Source: Pelagibacterium flavum
GTDB taxonomy: Bacteria; Pseudomonadota; Alphaproteobacteria; Rhizobiales; Devosiaceae
DNA length: 64,000 nucleotides
Assembly (NCBI RefSeq): GCF_025854335.1
Contig: NZ_CP107716.1
Location: forward strand, 2,721,001-2,785,000
Reading direction: 5' to 3'
Shown here: positions 54,710-63,029 of the stretch, one piece after another
How positions within the stretch are numbered: position 1 is the stretch's first letter
Layout of the letters: every line of letters starts with the position of its first letter
Program-made: the position numbers and the translations under genes
Notes under the pieces: model-generated
Seen by the model: only the letters and a program-made list of their open reading frames with translations
Database searches by the model: none
Told to the model about the DNA's origin: nothing

Positions 54710-55615
54710 TCAGGTTCCAGATGGAAACGTGCGTATGAAGTTTCTCACGTAACCGAGCGGGCTTTCATACAAATGCCGCTCCCGTACGAGGCGCATGCCG
54801 AGATAGTCGGGCGGCATGCCGGCGGCGCATCCTCCCGATATCGCGTCGCGCATAAATCCCGAGAGATAGGCGATGTGCTGGCCTTGCAGGACCCGAACGC
54901 CGCAATTCTCGGTTCGCGATATCTCGGCGCCATCGACGGCCAGCCGGACGCGCGCATAGCAGGTGCTCGTCCACTCCCAGACATTGCCCCCGGTGTCGGC
55001 AACGCCGAAAACATTTTCTTCGAACGATCCGAACGGCATTACCGCGGTGCCTGTTTCGCGAGGACGCTGCGCCCCCTCACGATAAGAGCCCAGCCATTTG
55101 TCGACGAACGAGTTTCGGGCGTCCGTTTCCCGGACTTCGGGGCGATTGTTCCGAAAATAAGCCGCTTCTTCATCCGTAGGCAGTCGCCAGTGCTGGCCTG
55201 TTACGGCCGAAAGCCATTGGGCATAGGAGACGGCATCGAGATAGCTGAGGCCAGTGGCTGGAATGTCGGTCCGAGGAGGAGCGCCGGCCTCGCGGGCCGC
55301 ACAGGCTCCGTCCATCACGCACAGGTCGTAGTCGGCGGTCGAAACCTGGTATTTCATGACTTCGATGCCAGCTCGCACGAACCGGGATGTGACCGGACCA
55401 TCTATGACATGGCCTGCGACCGTGAACTCGCCCGGCTCACGATATTGGAACCAGCCGCGCGGGATGCTTATCGTTTCGACCTTGAATTCGGGGGCCGTTG
55501 TCCACCCCTCTGCCCTCGGATTGGTCATGGCGATGATGGCGATGCCCAGACCCAGAAGAATGATGAGCGGAGCCGCGATGGTGGCGACCGACAGAAGCTG
55601 TGAATGTGTTCTCAT
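54710..55615 (-). CDS. nirV: NirV, SUMF1/formylglycine-enzyme family protein
   Basis: About 301 residues from MRTHSQLLSVATIAAP, a membrane anchor followed by an FGE-sulfatase domain: MKYQVSTADYDLC, LSYLDAVSYAQWLSAVTG, WRLPTDEEAAYF, DTGGNVWEWTSTCY, GGCAAGMPPDYLGMRLVRE. NirV is found next to class I nirK genes in many denitrifiers; its job is not established. The nirK terminator hairpin separates the two genes. The later Met is preferred because it begins the anchor. Confidence 0.88.
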   Translation of the reverse strand: MRTHSQLLSVATIAAPLIILLGLGIAIIAMTNPRAEGWTTAPEFKVETISIPRGWFQYREPGEFTVAGHVIDGPVTSRFVRAGIEVMKYQVSTADYDLCVMDGACAAREAGAPPRTDIPATGLSYLDAVSYAQWLSAVTGQHWRLPTDEEAAYFRNNRPEVRETDARNSFVDKWLGSYREGAQRPRETGTAVMPFGSFEENVFGVADTGGNVWEWTSTCYARVRLAVDGAEISRTENCGVRVLQGQHIAYLSGFMRDAISGGCAAGMPPDYLGMRLVRERHLYESPLGYVRNFIRTFPSGT

Positions 55616-55626
55616 GGTCGTGGTCC

Positions 55627-55665
55627 AAAAAAATGGGCGGCCATCGGTTTCCCGATGAGCCGCCC
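55627..55665 (-). terminator. Intrinsic terminator between class I nirK and nirV
   Basis: Read on the reverse strand: GGGCGGCTCATCGG, loop GAAA, CCGATGGCCGCCC (one bulge), then ATTTTTTTGG. The long stem with a run of seven T is a textbook intrinsic terminator for nirK, so nirV is probably expressed at a lower level by read-through. Confidence 0.8.
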
Positions 55666-55688
55666 CGGTTAGCCGTCGATCCCCGCGA

Positions 55689-56807
55689 CTACTGAATTGG
55701 CCGCGGCTCAACCAACTGCGTCATGAGGTCGTCATTCCATTCGCCCTCGACCACCATGTGAGCTGTGGCGCCGAGCTGCTCGGCCTCAATGAGGTTGTGA
55801 TTGACGTACCCATAGACGCCGGGTTGGCGGAACGTGTAGATGGCCGCACCGGCGGCGCCGCCGGGGATATGCCAGGTTTCGAGGTCGAGCAGAGGCGGAT
55901 TGTTGAAGCTGCCCTCGGCCCAGACATAGTCGCCGTGCCCGCCGATAAGGTGCGGACGGGTATCGCGTATGGCGGTGCTGTGAACGAAGAGCACCGTTTC
56001 CCCGACATTGGCGGTCATGGCATTGTCACCTGTGAGAGCACCGACAGCGCCGTTGAACACCACGTGGCTTGGCGTCAGGGTCTTCATCGCGTCCATTGTG
56101 CCGCCATACGATTCCCCGAGCGAGGCGAAGCTGATGAACTTGCCGTCTTCATCCTTGGGCACGTAGAAATCGTTCTCGCCGATATAGTAGGCGCGATCAT
56201 AGGTGATCGGCTCGCCTGCCCCGTCGGTCAGGCCCTCCCGCGGCAGAACCATGACGGCACCGCTCATCCCCGAGACGACGTGCCAGGCAATCATGCCCTC
56301 GGGCGCGCAGTGATAGACGAAAACGCCCGGGCGCGTAGCCTTCCAGCGCAGAACCACCTCTTCGCCCGGGTTGACGTGGGTCAGAGCCCCGCCACCCAAG
56401 GCACCCGTCGCTGCATGGATGTCGATATTGTGCGGCATCGTGTTCGTCGCAGGGTTGACCAGCGTCAACTCGACATAGTCGCCCTCATGGACCACCATGA
56501 GCGGACCGGGCGTCGAGCCGTTGAAGGTCATCGCCTGCACGGTTGTGCCCTGGCGGTCGATCACCTGGGGACGCTCTTCAATTTCAAGCCGAAACTGAAC
56601 AACGCGCGGCTCACCGGCTGCTGCCTGCTCGTGCTCATGGATGAAAGGGGGGGCAACCAGTTCGACCTGAACGCGCTCGAGCGCCGACACATCCACCGCC
56701 TCATCCTGCGCAAAAGCAGGGAGCGACAGCGTCAGCGGGGCAGCAATCGCCGCCGATGCGACGCCAACCAGGAAGGTGCGGCGGAGGATTGCTGTAGTGT
56801 GGGTCAT
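55689..56807 (-). CDS. nirK: Copper nitrite reductase, class I
   Basis: A 372-residue NirK of the classical denitrifier type. Twin-arginine signal [13 protein letters not shown]. Copper ligands: type 1 His126, Cys167, His176, Met181; type 2 His131 and His166 plus a His from the second domain; catalytic Asp129 ([11 protein letters not shown]). The C-terminal [17 protein letters not shown] is the class I signature, so it is clearly different from the nirK at 43877. The second ATG (56807) is chosen because AGGAGA has the right spacing to it. Confidence 0.96.
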   Translation of the reverse strand: MTHTTAILRRTFLVGVASAAIAAPLTLSLPAFAQDEAVDVSALERVQVELVAPPFIHEHEQAAAGEPRVVQFRLEIEERPQVIDRQGTTVQAMTFNGSTPGPLMVVHEGDYVELTLVNPATNTMPHNIDIHAATGALGGGALTHVNPGEEVVLRWKATRPGVFVYHCAPEGMIAWHVVSGMSGAVMVLPREGLTDGAGEPITYDRAYYIGENDFYVPKDEDGKFISFASLGESYGGTMDAMKTLTPSHVVFNGAVGALTGDNAMTANVGETVLFVHSTAIRDTRPHLIGGHGDYVWAEGSFNNPPLLDLETWHIPGGAAGAAIYTFRQPGVYGYVNHNLIEAEQLGATAHMVVEGEWNDDLMTQLVEPRPIQ

Positions 56808-56879
56808 ATCCATTCTCCTGACTCAATCGGATCATCGCGATCCGTGGTCAGAATGTGGCAGATATGTGTTCGTCCAACT

Positions 56880-56893
56880 TTGTTCCAGATCAA
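56880..56893. promoter_or_regulatory. FNR/NNR-type box, proximal, before class I nirK
   Basis: TTGTTCCAGATCAA, one mismatch from TTGAT-N4-ATCAA, about 75 bases upstream of the nirK start. It shares its CCAGATCAA half with the boxes at 43761 and 57466. Confidence 0.65.
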
Positions 56894-56913
56894 CCAGCGC
56901 GAAATACTTTCGT

Positions 56914-56927
56914 ATGATCTAGATCAA
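56914..56927. promoter_or_regulatory. FNR/NNR-type box, distal, before class I nirK
   Basis: ATGATCTAGATCAA, one mismatch from TTGAT-N4-ATCAA; the inner 12 bases TGATCTAGATCA form a perfect palindrome. It lies 34 bases, about three helical turns, from the proximal box. Confidence 0.6.
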
Positions 56928-57232
56928 TTAGTGAGATTGCCGTATTAACAGAAAGGGAAGAGCGTAGCCTCAACATATGCAACCTGGCGTTGCGTCCATT
57001 GCACACCAGTCAAAGCAAAAGTGGATATTTGCGGCTCTACGACAAGATAGCATTCTCACCTCTCGTGCGGCATCAACTTGCTCGGTCGGCTTTTCAACGT
57101 TGAAACAGAACTGAGATTTCGCTGTGCGAAAATCGGTGCTGCCAGGCTTGACCGGTGTACGCCCGTTCACCAATCGGAACCTTCAAAAAGGAATCCGCAT
57201 CTTTTGGACATAAACCGTTTGTTGCAGCAGTC

Positions 57233-57406
57233 TCACTTCAGCCGGTCTCTGAAGTCGATCAGGACCAGGGATTGAACCTCCATACTTGCGCCGACCAAAA
57301 TGCAGGTCACCAAATCCTGAACCTCCCTAAAGTGCGGCCCCTTCTGGTGCTTGGGCAGAGCCGTCTTGTCCCGGCTGTGCGGGTCGGAGGAAGGCCTTTT
57401 CAACAT
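57233..57406 (-). CDS. Small unknown gene upstream of class I nirK
   Basis: A 57-residue frame from ATG 57406: MLKRPSSDPHSRDKTALPKH, then KGPHFREVQDLVTCILVGA and LVLIDFRDRLK. It has a very good ribosome site, AAAGGAGAG, at usual spacing. It is basic at the start with a short hydrophobic centre. It resembles no family known to me; the ribosome site and the location in the nirK promoter interval support it. Confidence 0.45.
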   Translation of the reverse strand: MLKRPSSDPHSRDKTALPKHQKGPHFREVQDLVTCILVGASMEVQSLVLIDFRDRLK

Positions 57407-57465
57407 CGCAACATCTCTCCTTTGTTGTCTAACGCAAACAATGAGCCGTCACCCCAACGGCGTCA

Positions 57466-57479
57466 TTGTGCCAGATCAA
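57466..57479. promoter_or_regulatory. FNR/NNR-type box before the unknown gene pair and nnrS
   Basis: TTGTGCCAGATCAA, 57 bases upstream of the gene at 57537. The right half is identical to the class I nirK box, suggesting that the gene pair and nnrS belong to the same regulon. Confidence 0.6.
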
Positions 57480-57536
57480 AGAAGCCCAAGACCCAGGGGA
57501 CAATATGGGGTTCCCCAGACTTGACCGTGAGCCGAC

Positions 57537-57860
57537 ATGGACAACGCAAAAACGATCACGCCAACCGATGTTCCAGATCAAGACGACTTGGCAGGTAAAC
57601 GGGCATTCGTCCTGGCACTCTGCGCCCGTCTGCGCAGCCATGGACACCTCAGCAATCTCTTCACTCACTTGTCGGAGGGACAATTCGATAGAATTCAGAG
57701 CGCCTTTGAGTTCTTGTTTGCGCCGACCCTTTCCGAACGGGAACCGGGCGACTTGGGCGGGGCCAACAGCATTCTTGCCAGTTGGGCTGGCAAAGGGCGT
57801 CCTGGTGCCATGCCGAGTGCGGGCTTGCCTGTGCATCGACTTCACCGGTGCGGTGGCTAA
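57537..57860 (+). CDS. Unknown protein, first gene of an nnrS operon
   Basis: A 107-residue protein starting MDNAKTITPTDVPDQDDLAG. The middle is helical (RAFVLALCARLRSHGHLSNL, FDRIQSAFEFLFAPTLSERE) and the tail is Gly/Pro/Arg-rich with HRLHRCGG at the end. Its stop codon overlaps the next start (TAATG), so the two are coupled. It lies downstream of an FNR-type box and upstream of nnrS. I do not recognise a family. Confidence 0.6.
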   Translation: MDNAKTITPTDVPDQDDLAGKRAFVLALCARLRSHGHLSNLFTHLSEGQFDRIQSAFEFLFAPTLSEREPGDLGGANSILASWAGKGRPGAMPSAGLPVHRLHRCGG

Positions 57861-58306
57861 TGGACATTGCAACCGCGTCCCCAACATTGTTTTTTGAGGA
57901 TCGAGATCTGACAGCGGTCGTTGAAGAGTTATCGCATCGCGTGCGATGCGATTCCCAACTCGCCCCGATCATGAAGCAAATCGTCGGTAATCGCTGGTCC
58001 GAGTTGGAGCTTGGAACTGTGGAACTCTTTTTGGCCATGCTGAAGATGAGATCCCTTCCGGACCTCTCCATGGACCGGCTCAACCGCGCAATTGCGCTAC
58101 TTTCGCGTCAAGACTGCCGGCGACTGCACGCCCTGTTCCTCGAAGCGGTCTTCACTCACTTTCCATTGCACGACGCCAGCAATTTAGTCGAAGTGGCCGA
58201 CGACATTCTCGGCTGGATTCAACCACTGCTCGAAGAGACGGAGCTCGGCCGGCGGCAGCGCAAGCTGCTGAATGGAATGGAGCGATGGCGGTCAAACACT
58301 ATTTAG
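57860..58306 (+). CDS. Globin-like protein without an evident heme histidine
   Basis: A 148-residue, mainly helical protein. FFEDRDLTAVVEELSHRVRC, then DSQLAPIMKQIVGNRWSELE resembles the A/B/E helices of group III truncated hemoglobins (F..VR.D..L.PIF...IG..W). Where those have an H in the E and F helices, this has S/E and MDRLN, so the proximal His seems missing. It is coupled to the previous gene and overlaps nnrS. It may be a degenerate or heme-free globin, or an unrelated helical protein. The resemblance was judged by eye only. Confidence 0.5.
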   Translation: MDIATASPTLFFEDRDLTAVVEELSHRVRCDSQLAPIMKQIVGNRWSELELGTVELFLAMLKMRSLPDLSMDRLNRAIALLSRQDCRRLHALFLEAVFTHFPLHDASNLVEVADDILGWIQPLLEETELGRRQRKLLNGMERWRSNTI

Positions 58307-59495
58307 CCAAGGCGGCTTTGCTGCCGTGACGCCCCAAGCTGGCTACACGCGCAACAGTGCGTTTACGCTCCGCGACGGCGATATTACCTATCCGCCAAGC
58401 ATGGCACTGCTGTTCTTCGCGTTTGCGCTGGCCAGCGTTCTACCCCTCCCCTTTGTCATTGTCGCTTGGGGTGTTCCAATTCCCGCACGCTGGTGGCATC
58501 CACATGAGGCGGTCTTCGGCCTCGGCAGCGGGCTCTGCTCGGGTTTCCTTTTAACGGCGCTGCCTCACTGGCTCGGAACTAAGAGACCTGGCAGGTTGGC
58601 CGTTGGTCTGGTTCTGGGCGCTTGGTGTGCGGGGCGCGCTGGTGCGCTGACCTGGGCCTATGGCTTTCAGACAGCATTGATTTTTGGCGACACGGTCGTC
58701 TGGACTGCTCTGGCGTCATATGCCATTTGGATCACCCACCGCTCGTCTCGCGTTCGGCCGCGGAAGGTCGCTTGGATTTTGGCGGCCGTCGCCGTCGCGA
58801 GCCTCAAGGCGAAGCTGGATATCCTGGGGGATAACCATCCGGCTGCCGCGCTGCGGTGGGGGGAGGCGGCACTTGGTCTTCTCGTGCTGGTTATGCTCGG
58901 AAGAATGCTGCCCTCCTTCACGTTCGAACAGCTCAACAAACGTGACCTATCTGCCGTGAGGCGCCGAACCGACAGTCTGGATCATTTTGGCCTCCTTACG
59001 GCGGCCGTGTGTCTGGTCAGTTGGAGTTTCTGGCCCCAATCGGTTCCGACCCAAGTGCTGGGCGGGGTCGCGACAGGCCTAAACCTAGTGCGCCTGATGC
59101 GACTCAGGGGATGGCGATGCGGCTGGGATCCCAATCTCACTCCGTTTCACATCGCAATGGGGTTCTTCACGCTCGGGCTTTGCCTGATCGCGGCGCAGGG
59201 GATCGTTGCCGAGGCGTCACCAACTCACGCCATGCTGGCCGGCAGCATGACCTTGTCGGCGATTGCCGTGGGAGCGCGGATGCTTGAAGGGCATCTTGGA
59301 ATTAGGGCCCATAAGAGGCTCAGCATGGCAGTGGCGTTCGTCCTTGCCGGCATAGTGCTCAGACTGTTCTCACCGTTCCATCCGCCTGTGTTGATCTGGG
59401 CCGCTGGAACCTGGATGACTGGCTTCGGATTTCTGACATTGGCGGTGTACCTGCCAGCGATCGCGCGAGCTATGAACCTGCGCGCCGCGCGATAG
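58272..59495 (+). CDS. nnrS: NnrS family protein (first copy)
   Basis: A heme-copper membrane protein family induced by NO and linked to relief of nitrosative stress. This copy has up to 407 residues and about 12 helices, with the HPHEAVFGLGSGLCSGFLL motif near residue 75 and LPHWLGTKRPGRLAVGLVLG. It overlaps the globin-like gene by 35 bases; a GTG at 58326 is an alternative start. A different NnrS lies 0.4 kb downstream on the other strand. Confidence 0.85.
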   Translation: MEWSDGGQTLFSQGGFAAVTPQAGYTRNSAFTLRDGDITYPPSMALLFFAFALASVLPLPFVIVAWGVPIPARWWHPHEAVFGLGSGLCSGFLLTALPHWLGTKRPGRLAVGLVLGAWCAGRAGALTWAYGFQTALIFGDTVVWTALASYAIWITHRSSRVRPRKVAWILAAVAVASLKAKLDILGDNHPAAALRWGEAALGLLVLVMLGRMLPSFTFEQLNKRDLSAVRRRTDSLDHFGLLTAAVCLVSWSFWPQSVPTQVLGGVATGLNLVRLMRLRGWRCGWDPNLTPFHIAMGFFTLGLCLIAAQGIVAEASPTHAMLAGSMTLSAIAVGARMLEGHLGIRAHKRLSMAVAFVLAGIVLRLFSPFHPPVLIWAAGTWMTGFGFLTLAVYLPAIARAMNLRAAR

Positions 59496-59858
59496 TCAGG
59501 CCGGCGGAAGCGGCCGAGACAATATGAAGACGGCGACCAGAAGCAGGACCGAACTTTGAATCATCAGTACCGAGACAGAGACCTGCATCAGGGCCGAGAC
59601 GAGAAGAGTGGCAGCAAGTGATGCCACAGCAATGCTTTTCGCTCGCGCCGAGATTGCACCATAATTGCGCCAGTTCTCAAGCTCCGGACCAAATACCGAA
59701 TTTCTGGTCAGCATTTCATTCAGTCTCGGCGAACTCTTTGAAAAGCAGAGCCCACTCAGAAGTACGAAGGGCGTGGTTGGCAGCAGGGGCAGCACCGCTC
59801 CCAGAACGGCCAAAACCAAAGACACGGCACCGACTGCGATAAGGATCAGCCGTATCAT
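59496..59858 (-). CDS. DUF454 (YbaN-like) membrane protein
   Basis: A 120-residue protein with two to three hydrophobic helices: RLILIAVGAVSLVLAVLGAV, then LPTTPFVLLSGLCFSKSSPRL, the DUF454 pattern, then GAISARAKSIAVASLA. It starts 2 bases after the stop of nnrS copy 2 and is cotranscribed with it. Members occur near heme and denitrification genes; function unknown. Confidence 0.82.
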   Translation of the reverse strand: MIRLILIAVGAVSLVLAVLGAVLPLLPTTPFVLLSGLCFSKSSPRLNEMLTRNSVFGPELENWRNYGAISARAKSIAVASLAATLLVSALMQVSVSVLMIQSSVLLLVAVFILSRPLPPA

Positions 59859-59860
59859 TG

Positions 59861-61081
59861 CTATGCCCGCTTCGACAGACGCGGTGACATCAGAATCGGC
59901 AGGTAGGCCGCTGTGAAGGCCGCAAAGGCGAAAATCCAGAGCAGCCCGCTCACCGAGAAGATGAAGTAGTAGTGTTGCGGGAAAACGGCCACGAGCGGTC
60001 GTATGGCGGCGGCAAGAAAGACGTTGACGTAGGCAGCAGTGGCGAGTGCACCCGCCCGTATCGGCCGGCCAGTATGCCCCAACGAGGCGCGCGTCATGAC
60101 GGCCAAGGTCATCCCGCCGACACAGCCGATCAAAAGCACGTGCATGGCTGCCGCGTACTCGACTATCTGCAAAGCGGACAAGGCGATCATGACCAGGCCG
60201 ACAACCAGGAAAAGATATGCGACATGCAGCACCAGAACGATAGGTTCTGACGTCGTGCTGTACCCCCGCCAGCGGACCAGTCGAATGAAATTGGCTGCGG
60301 CTGCGAGGCACGAGAGAGCAGCCGTTGCGTACCCCTGGGGCGCGACTGTCCAGGCCATCAGCGCAACCAGCAGCAGTACCACAGATAGCTGATCAAATCG
60401 GCCGAAGGGGGCGGGCAGCTTCTTGTTCCCGTGCCGGGACATCCAGTTGCGGGTAAAGCTGGGCACGATGCGACCGCCGACCACGGCGATCAATACGACC
60501 CAAGCCCCGACCGCCAGCCGCGCGGCGGCCGAGGGGTCTTCTCCGAGATAGACGGATGCAAGGAACCAGATGTTTGCCGTGGAAAGAGTGAGAAGTCCAA
60601 ACAGGATTTTGAGGTTCTTCCAGTTTCTGCCGGCAACTATTTCACGCATGGCGACGACGGTCAGAGCCGGCAGGAACGCTGCATCGACGACCAAGCTCAA
60701 TTCCAATCCCGCCAGATCCGGCGCCAGTAAAGCCAAGCGACCGGCCAGCCACACAAGCACCAGAGCGAGAAGCGGAAGGCCGGAAACCGGCAATCGTCCG
60801 GTCCAGTTAGGGATAGCAGTCAACATGAACCCGGCCAGAACGGCGGAGGTGTAGCCAAAGACCATTTCGTGGGCATGCCAATTGACACCCCCCAGTGCTC
60901 CTCCAGCGGGGAAGCTCGTTGTAAGGGTAATCACCCACATGACCATTGCAAGCACGGCCCAGATGCCGGCCAATAGAAAGAATGGCCGGAAGCCGTAGGA
61001 GAGAACAGCCGGACCGGACTCTGCAAGCCCTCTCGGAATTCCGCCGCTTGCCGCCTTTGCAAAAAACACGCACCACTCCAC
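59861..61081 (-). CDS. nnrS: NnrS family protein (second copy)
   Basis: A 406-residue, ~12-helix protein. LSYGFRPFFLLAGIWAVLA at the start, WHAHEMVFGYTSAVLAGF near residue 70 and TAIPNWTGRLPVSG are classical NnrS motifs, closer to the family norm than the copy at 58272. It diverges from hemN over a short promoter with an FNR-like box. The two copies probably arose separately rather than by recent duplication, since the sequences differ widely. Confidence 0.92.
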   Translation of the reverse strand: MEWCVFFAKAASGGIPRGLAESGPAVLSYGFRPFFLLAGIWAVLAMVMWVITLTTSFPAGGALGGVNWHAHEMVFGYTSAVLAGFMLTAIPNWTGRLPVSGLPLLALVLVWLAGRLALLAPDLAGLELSLVVDAAFLPALTVVAMREIVAGRNWKNLKILFGLLTLSTANIWFLASVYLGEDPSAAARLAVGAWVVLIAVVGGRIVPSFTRNWMSRHGNKKLPAPFGRFDQLSVVLLLVALMAWTVAPQGYATAALSCLAAAANFIRLVRWRGYSTTSEPIVLVLHVAYLFLVVGLVMIALSALQIVEYAAAMHVLLIGCVGGMTLAVMTRASLGHTGRPIRAGALATAAYVNVFLAAAIRPLVAVFPQHYYFIFSVSGLLWIFAFAAFTAAYLPILMSPRLSKRA

Positions 61082-61125
61082 ATCTGTTGGTGGAGTGTTT
61101 CTCGCCGAAGCGTTCTCGAACGTCT

Positions 61126-61139
61126 TTGACCTATCGCAA
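61126..61139. promoter_or_regulatory. FNR-type box between nnrS and hemN
   Basis: TTGACCTATCGCAA, in the frame TTGxx-N4-xxCAA, centred in the ~117-base divergent promoter of nnrS copy 2 and hemN. FNR control of hemN is well known in related bacteria. Confidence 0.5.
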
Positions 61140-61198
61140 AGACTGCCGGAGCAGGGTGCTTAGTTTTCTGCCCAACCGACGACTTTGCGGGGATCTCG

Positions 61199-62569
61199 AT
61201 GATCGCTTCGGATGTGACACTAAGCCAGGATACGGTGATGCGGCTGTCAAAGCCCGTCCCACGCTACACAAGCTATCCCTCCACTCCACACTTCAATAAT
61301 GATGCCGACGGTGAATCGTACGGCAACTGGCTTAGCGAACTCAACGAAGCGGCCACGCTGTCGCTCTATCTCCACATCCCCTTTTGCGACCGGCTGTGCT
61401 GGTTCTGTGCCTGTCACACCAAGCATACGCTGAAATATGCACCGATCAGAAAGTACCTCACCGCCTTGCTGGCCGAGATTCGGTGGGTATCGGAAAAGCT
61501 CGGTGGAAAGGGAAAAGTCACCAGCATTCATCTGGGGGGCGGATCGCCGAGCCTGCTCAAGCCGGAAGATCTCGAAGAGTTGAGGGTGGCGCTGCAGTCC
61601 GGATTCCGCATCGATCCGGACGTGGAAGTCAGCATCGAGATGGACCCAAACGACCTCACGGGTGAACAATTGGACGGCATGGCCGCGTTCGGGATGACCC
61701 GTGCGAGCTTCGGCATTCAGGATTTCAACCCGCAGGTTCAGGCCACCATCAATCGAATACAGACTTTCGAACAGACAGCCAATTGCATCCACGCGGTGCG
61801 GGAGCGAGGCATCGGTTCGATCAATCTAGATGTGCTGTACGGTCTGCCCCACCAGACGACAGAGACGGTTCTCGATACAGTCGCGCAGGTTCTTTCACTT
61901 GCTCCTGACCGGATCGCGTTGTTCGGGTACGCCCACGTTCCGTGGATGAAGAAACACCAGACGATGATCGAGGAACGTGTGCTTCCTGGTGTGCTCGAGC
62001 GTTTCGAACAGCAAGCGGCGGCGGCCCGGCTCATCTCGAGGTCGGGATATGAGAGTGTCGGTTTCGACCACTTTGCCCGACCCCACGACAAATTGGCATT
62101 AGCTGCAAGGACGGGCAAGCTCCGCCGGAACTTTCAAGGTTACACCGACGATCGGGCCAGTGCCCTTATTGGCCTGGGCGCATCGGCGATCGGCCGTTTT
62201 CCGCAAGGTTACGTTCAGAACGTGACGGCGACATCTGTCTACGAGGCCCAGGTTCTTGGCGGGCGCGCGGCCACTTCAAAGGGTCACTGCCTCAGCACCG
62301 AAGATCTTCGCCGCGCCTGGCTGATCGAAGAGCTCCTGTGTCGGTTTCAGGTCGATATCGACGCCGCAGCTGATGGCAACCCGGACCTTCTGAGGGCATT
62401 CTTGAGGGATATCGATGTTCTGACAAACAGCGAGGCCAGAACTTTGCTGAGTTGGAACGGAAAGACATTTGGCCTGGCCGAGCAAGCCCGCCCTTTTGTC
62501 AGGCACTTTGCGGCGGCGTTCGATAGCTATCTTGCCCGCCAAACCTCCAGACATTCGTCGGCCATCTAG
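61199..62569 (+). CDS. hemN: Oxygen-independent coproporphyrinogen-III dehydrogenase
   Basis: A 456-residue radical-SAM enzyme for heme synthesis without oxygen. The [4Fe-4S] cysteines are C63, C67 and C70 in CDRLCWFCAC, preceded by RYTSYPSTPHF, the true-HemN hallmark that separates it from HemW. Further motifs are HLGGGSPSLL and INLDVLYGLPHQT. It provides heme for cbb3 oxidase and cytochromes under low oxygen. Confidence 0.95.
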   Translation: MIASDVTLSQDTVMRLSKPVPRYTSYPSTPHFNNDADGESYGNWLSELNEAATLSLYLHIPFCDRLCWFCACHTKHTLKYAPIRKYLTALLAEIRWVSEKLGGKGKVTSIHLGGGSPSLLKPEDLEELRVALQSGFRIDPDVEVSIEMDPNDLTGEQLDGMAAFGMTRASFGIQDFNPQVQATINRIQTFEQTANCIHAVRERGIGSINLDVLYGLPHQTTETVLDTVAQVLSLAPDRIALFGYAHVPWMKKHQTMIEERVLPGVLERFEQQAAAARLISRSGYESVGFDHFARPHDKLALAARTGKLRRNFQGYTDDRASALIGLGASAIGRFPQGYVQNVTATSVYEAQVLGGRAATSKGHCLSTEDLRRAWLIEELLCRFQVDIDAAADGNPDLLRAFLRDIDVLTNSEARTLLSWNGKTFGLAEQARPFVRHFAAAFDSYLARQTSRHSSAI

Positions 62570-62784
62570 ATTCCTCGTCCGCAAGGCTGCTCAAAGAAAA
62601 GCTGCGTCCGTGATCTCGGCTTGGAAAAAAAGGGGAATGGGGTGGACGGTTCCAGAGGGCTTGCCATTCCCACAATCTTGGGGATGATAGAGCCATGGAA
62701 CATTCCCTCAGCTTCCGCCGTCCCGCAAAGGGCTGCAGCGACACTGCCTTGATTTGTTTTCATTGCTCTATCGCATGGCGCTTA
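62570..62784. other. Intergenic region after hemN
   Basis: About 215 bases between convergent genes. It contains GGGAATGG (62632-62639) and CCATTCCC (62664-62671), a likely hairpin. No gene seen. Confidence 0.4.
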
Positions 62785-62973
62785 CTACAAGCGCTTTCCG
62801 TCCTGTCCCAAGGTGATCTCCAACGGCTCAAATACAGAGCGAGCAGGATTGGCATGCCCGACAAAGTCGGCGATGGGCCGCTCAGCCATGGCAGTGTTGG
62901 TGCGATTGGAAACGGTTGCAAAAGCAGCGGCGCCAGCCACGATTACGGCCAATTCTTCCAACGCGACAGTCAT
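62785..62973 (-). CDS. Small unknown gene after ubiX
   Basis: About 62 residues from MTVALEELAVIVAGAAAFAT, with a hydrophobic N-terminal helix and a polar tail (ADFVGHANPARSVFEPLEI). GGATGGAG lies at normal ribosome-site distance before the ATG. It follows ubiX by 56 bases in the same direction. No family recognised. Confidence 0.45.
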   Translation of the reverse strand: MTVALEELAVIVAGAAAFATVSNRTNTAMAERPIADFVGHANPARSVFEPLEITLGQDGKRL

Positions 62974-63029
62974 TATGCTCCATCCTGGCACGGCTCGAAC
63001 TTTCGCTTGCTGGCCTTCTTTGACTCATT

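Noticed and set aside
54665..55603. A 312-codon plus-strand frame
   Set aside because: Antisense to nirV; no domain resemblance.
55758..56948. A 396-codon plus-strand frame
   Set aside because: It is antisense to the class I nirK and has no known domain.
57570..57583. Another ATGTTCCAGATCAA FNR-like box
   Set aside because: It lies inside the coding sequence at 57537 where it encodes part of DVPDQD; probably chance, though the match to the real box is striking.
57155..57598. A 147-codon plus-strand frame before the unknown pair
   Set aside because: It overlaps both the reverse-strand small gene and the start of the gene at 57537, has no ribosome site and no domain.
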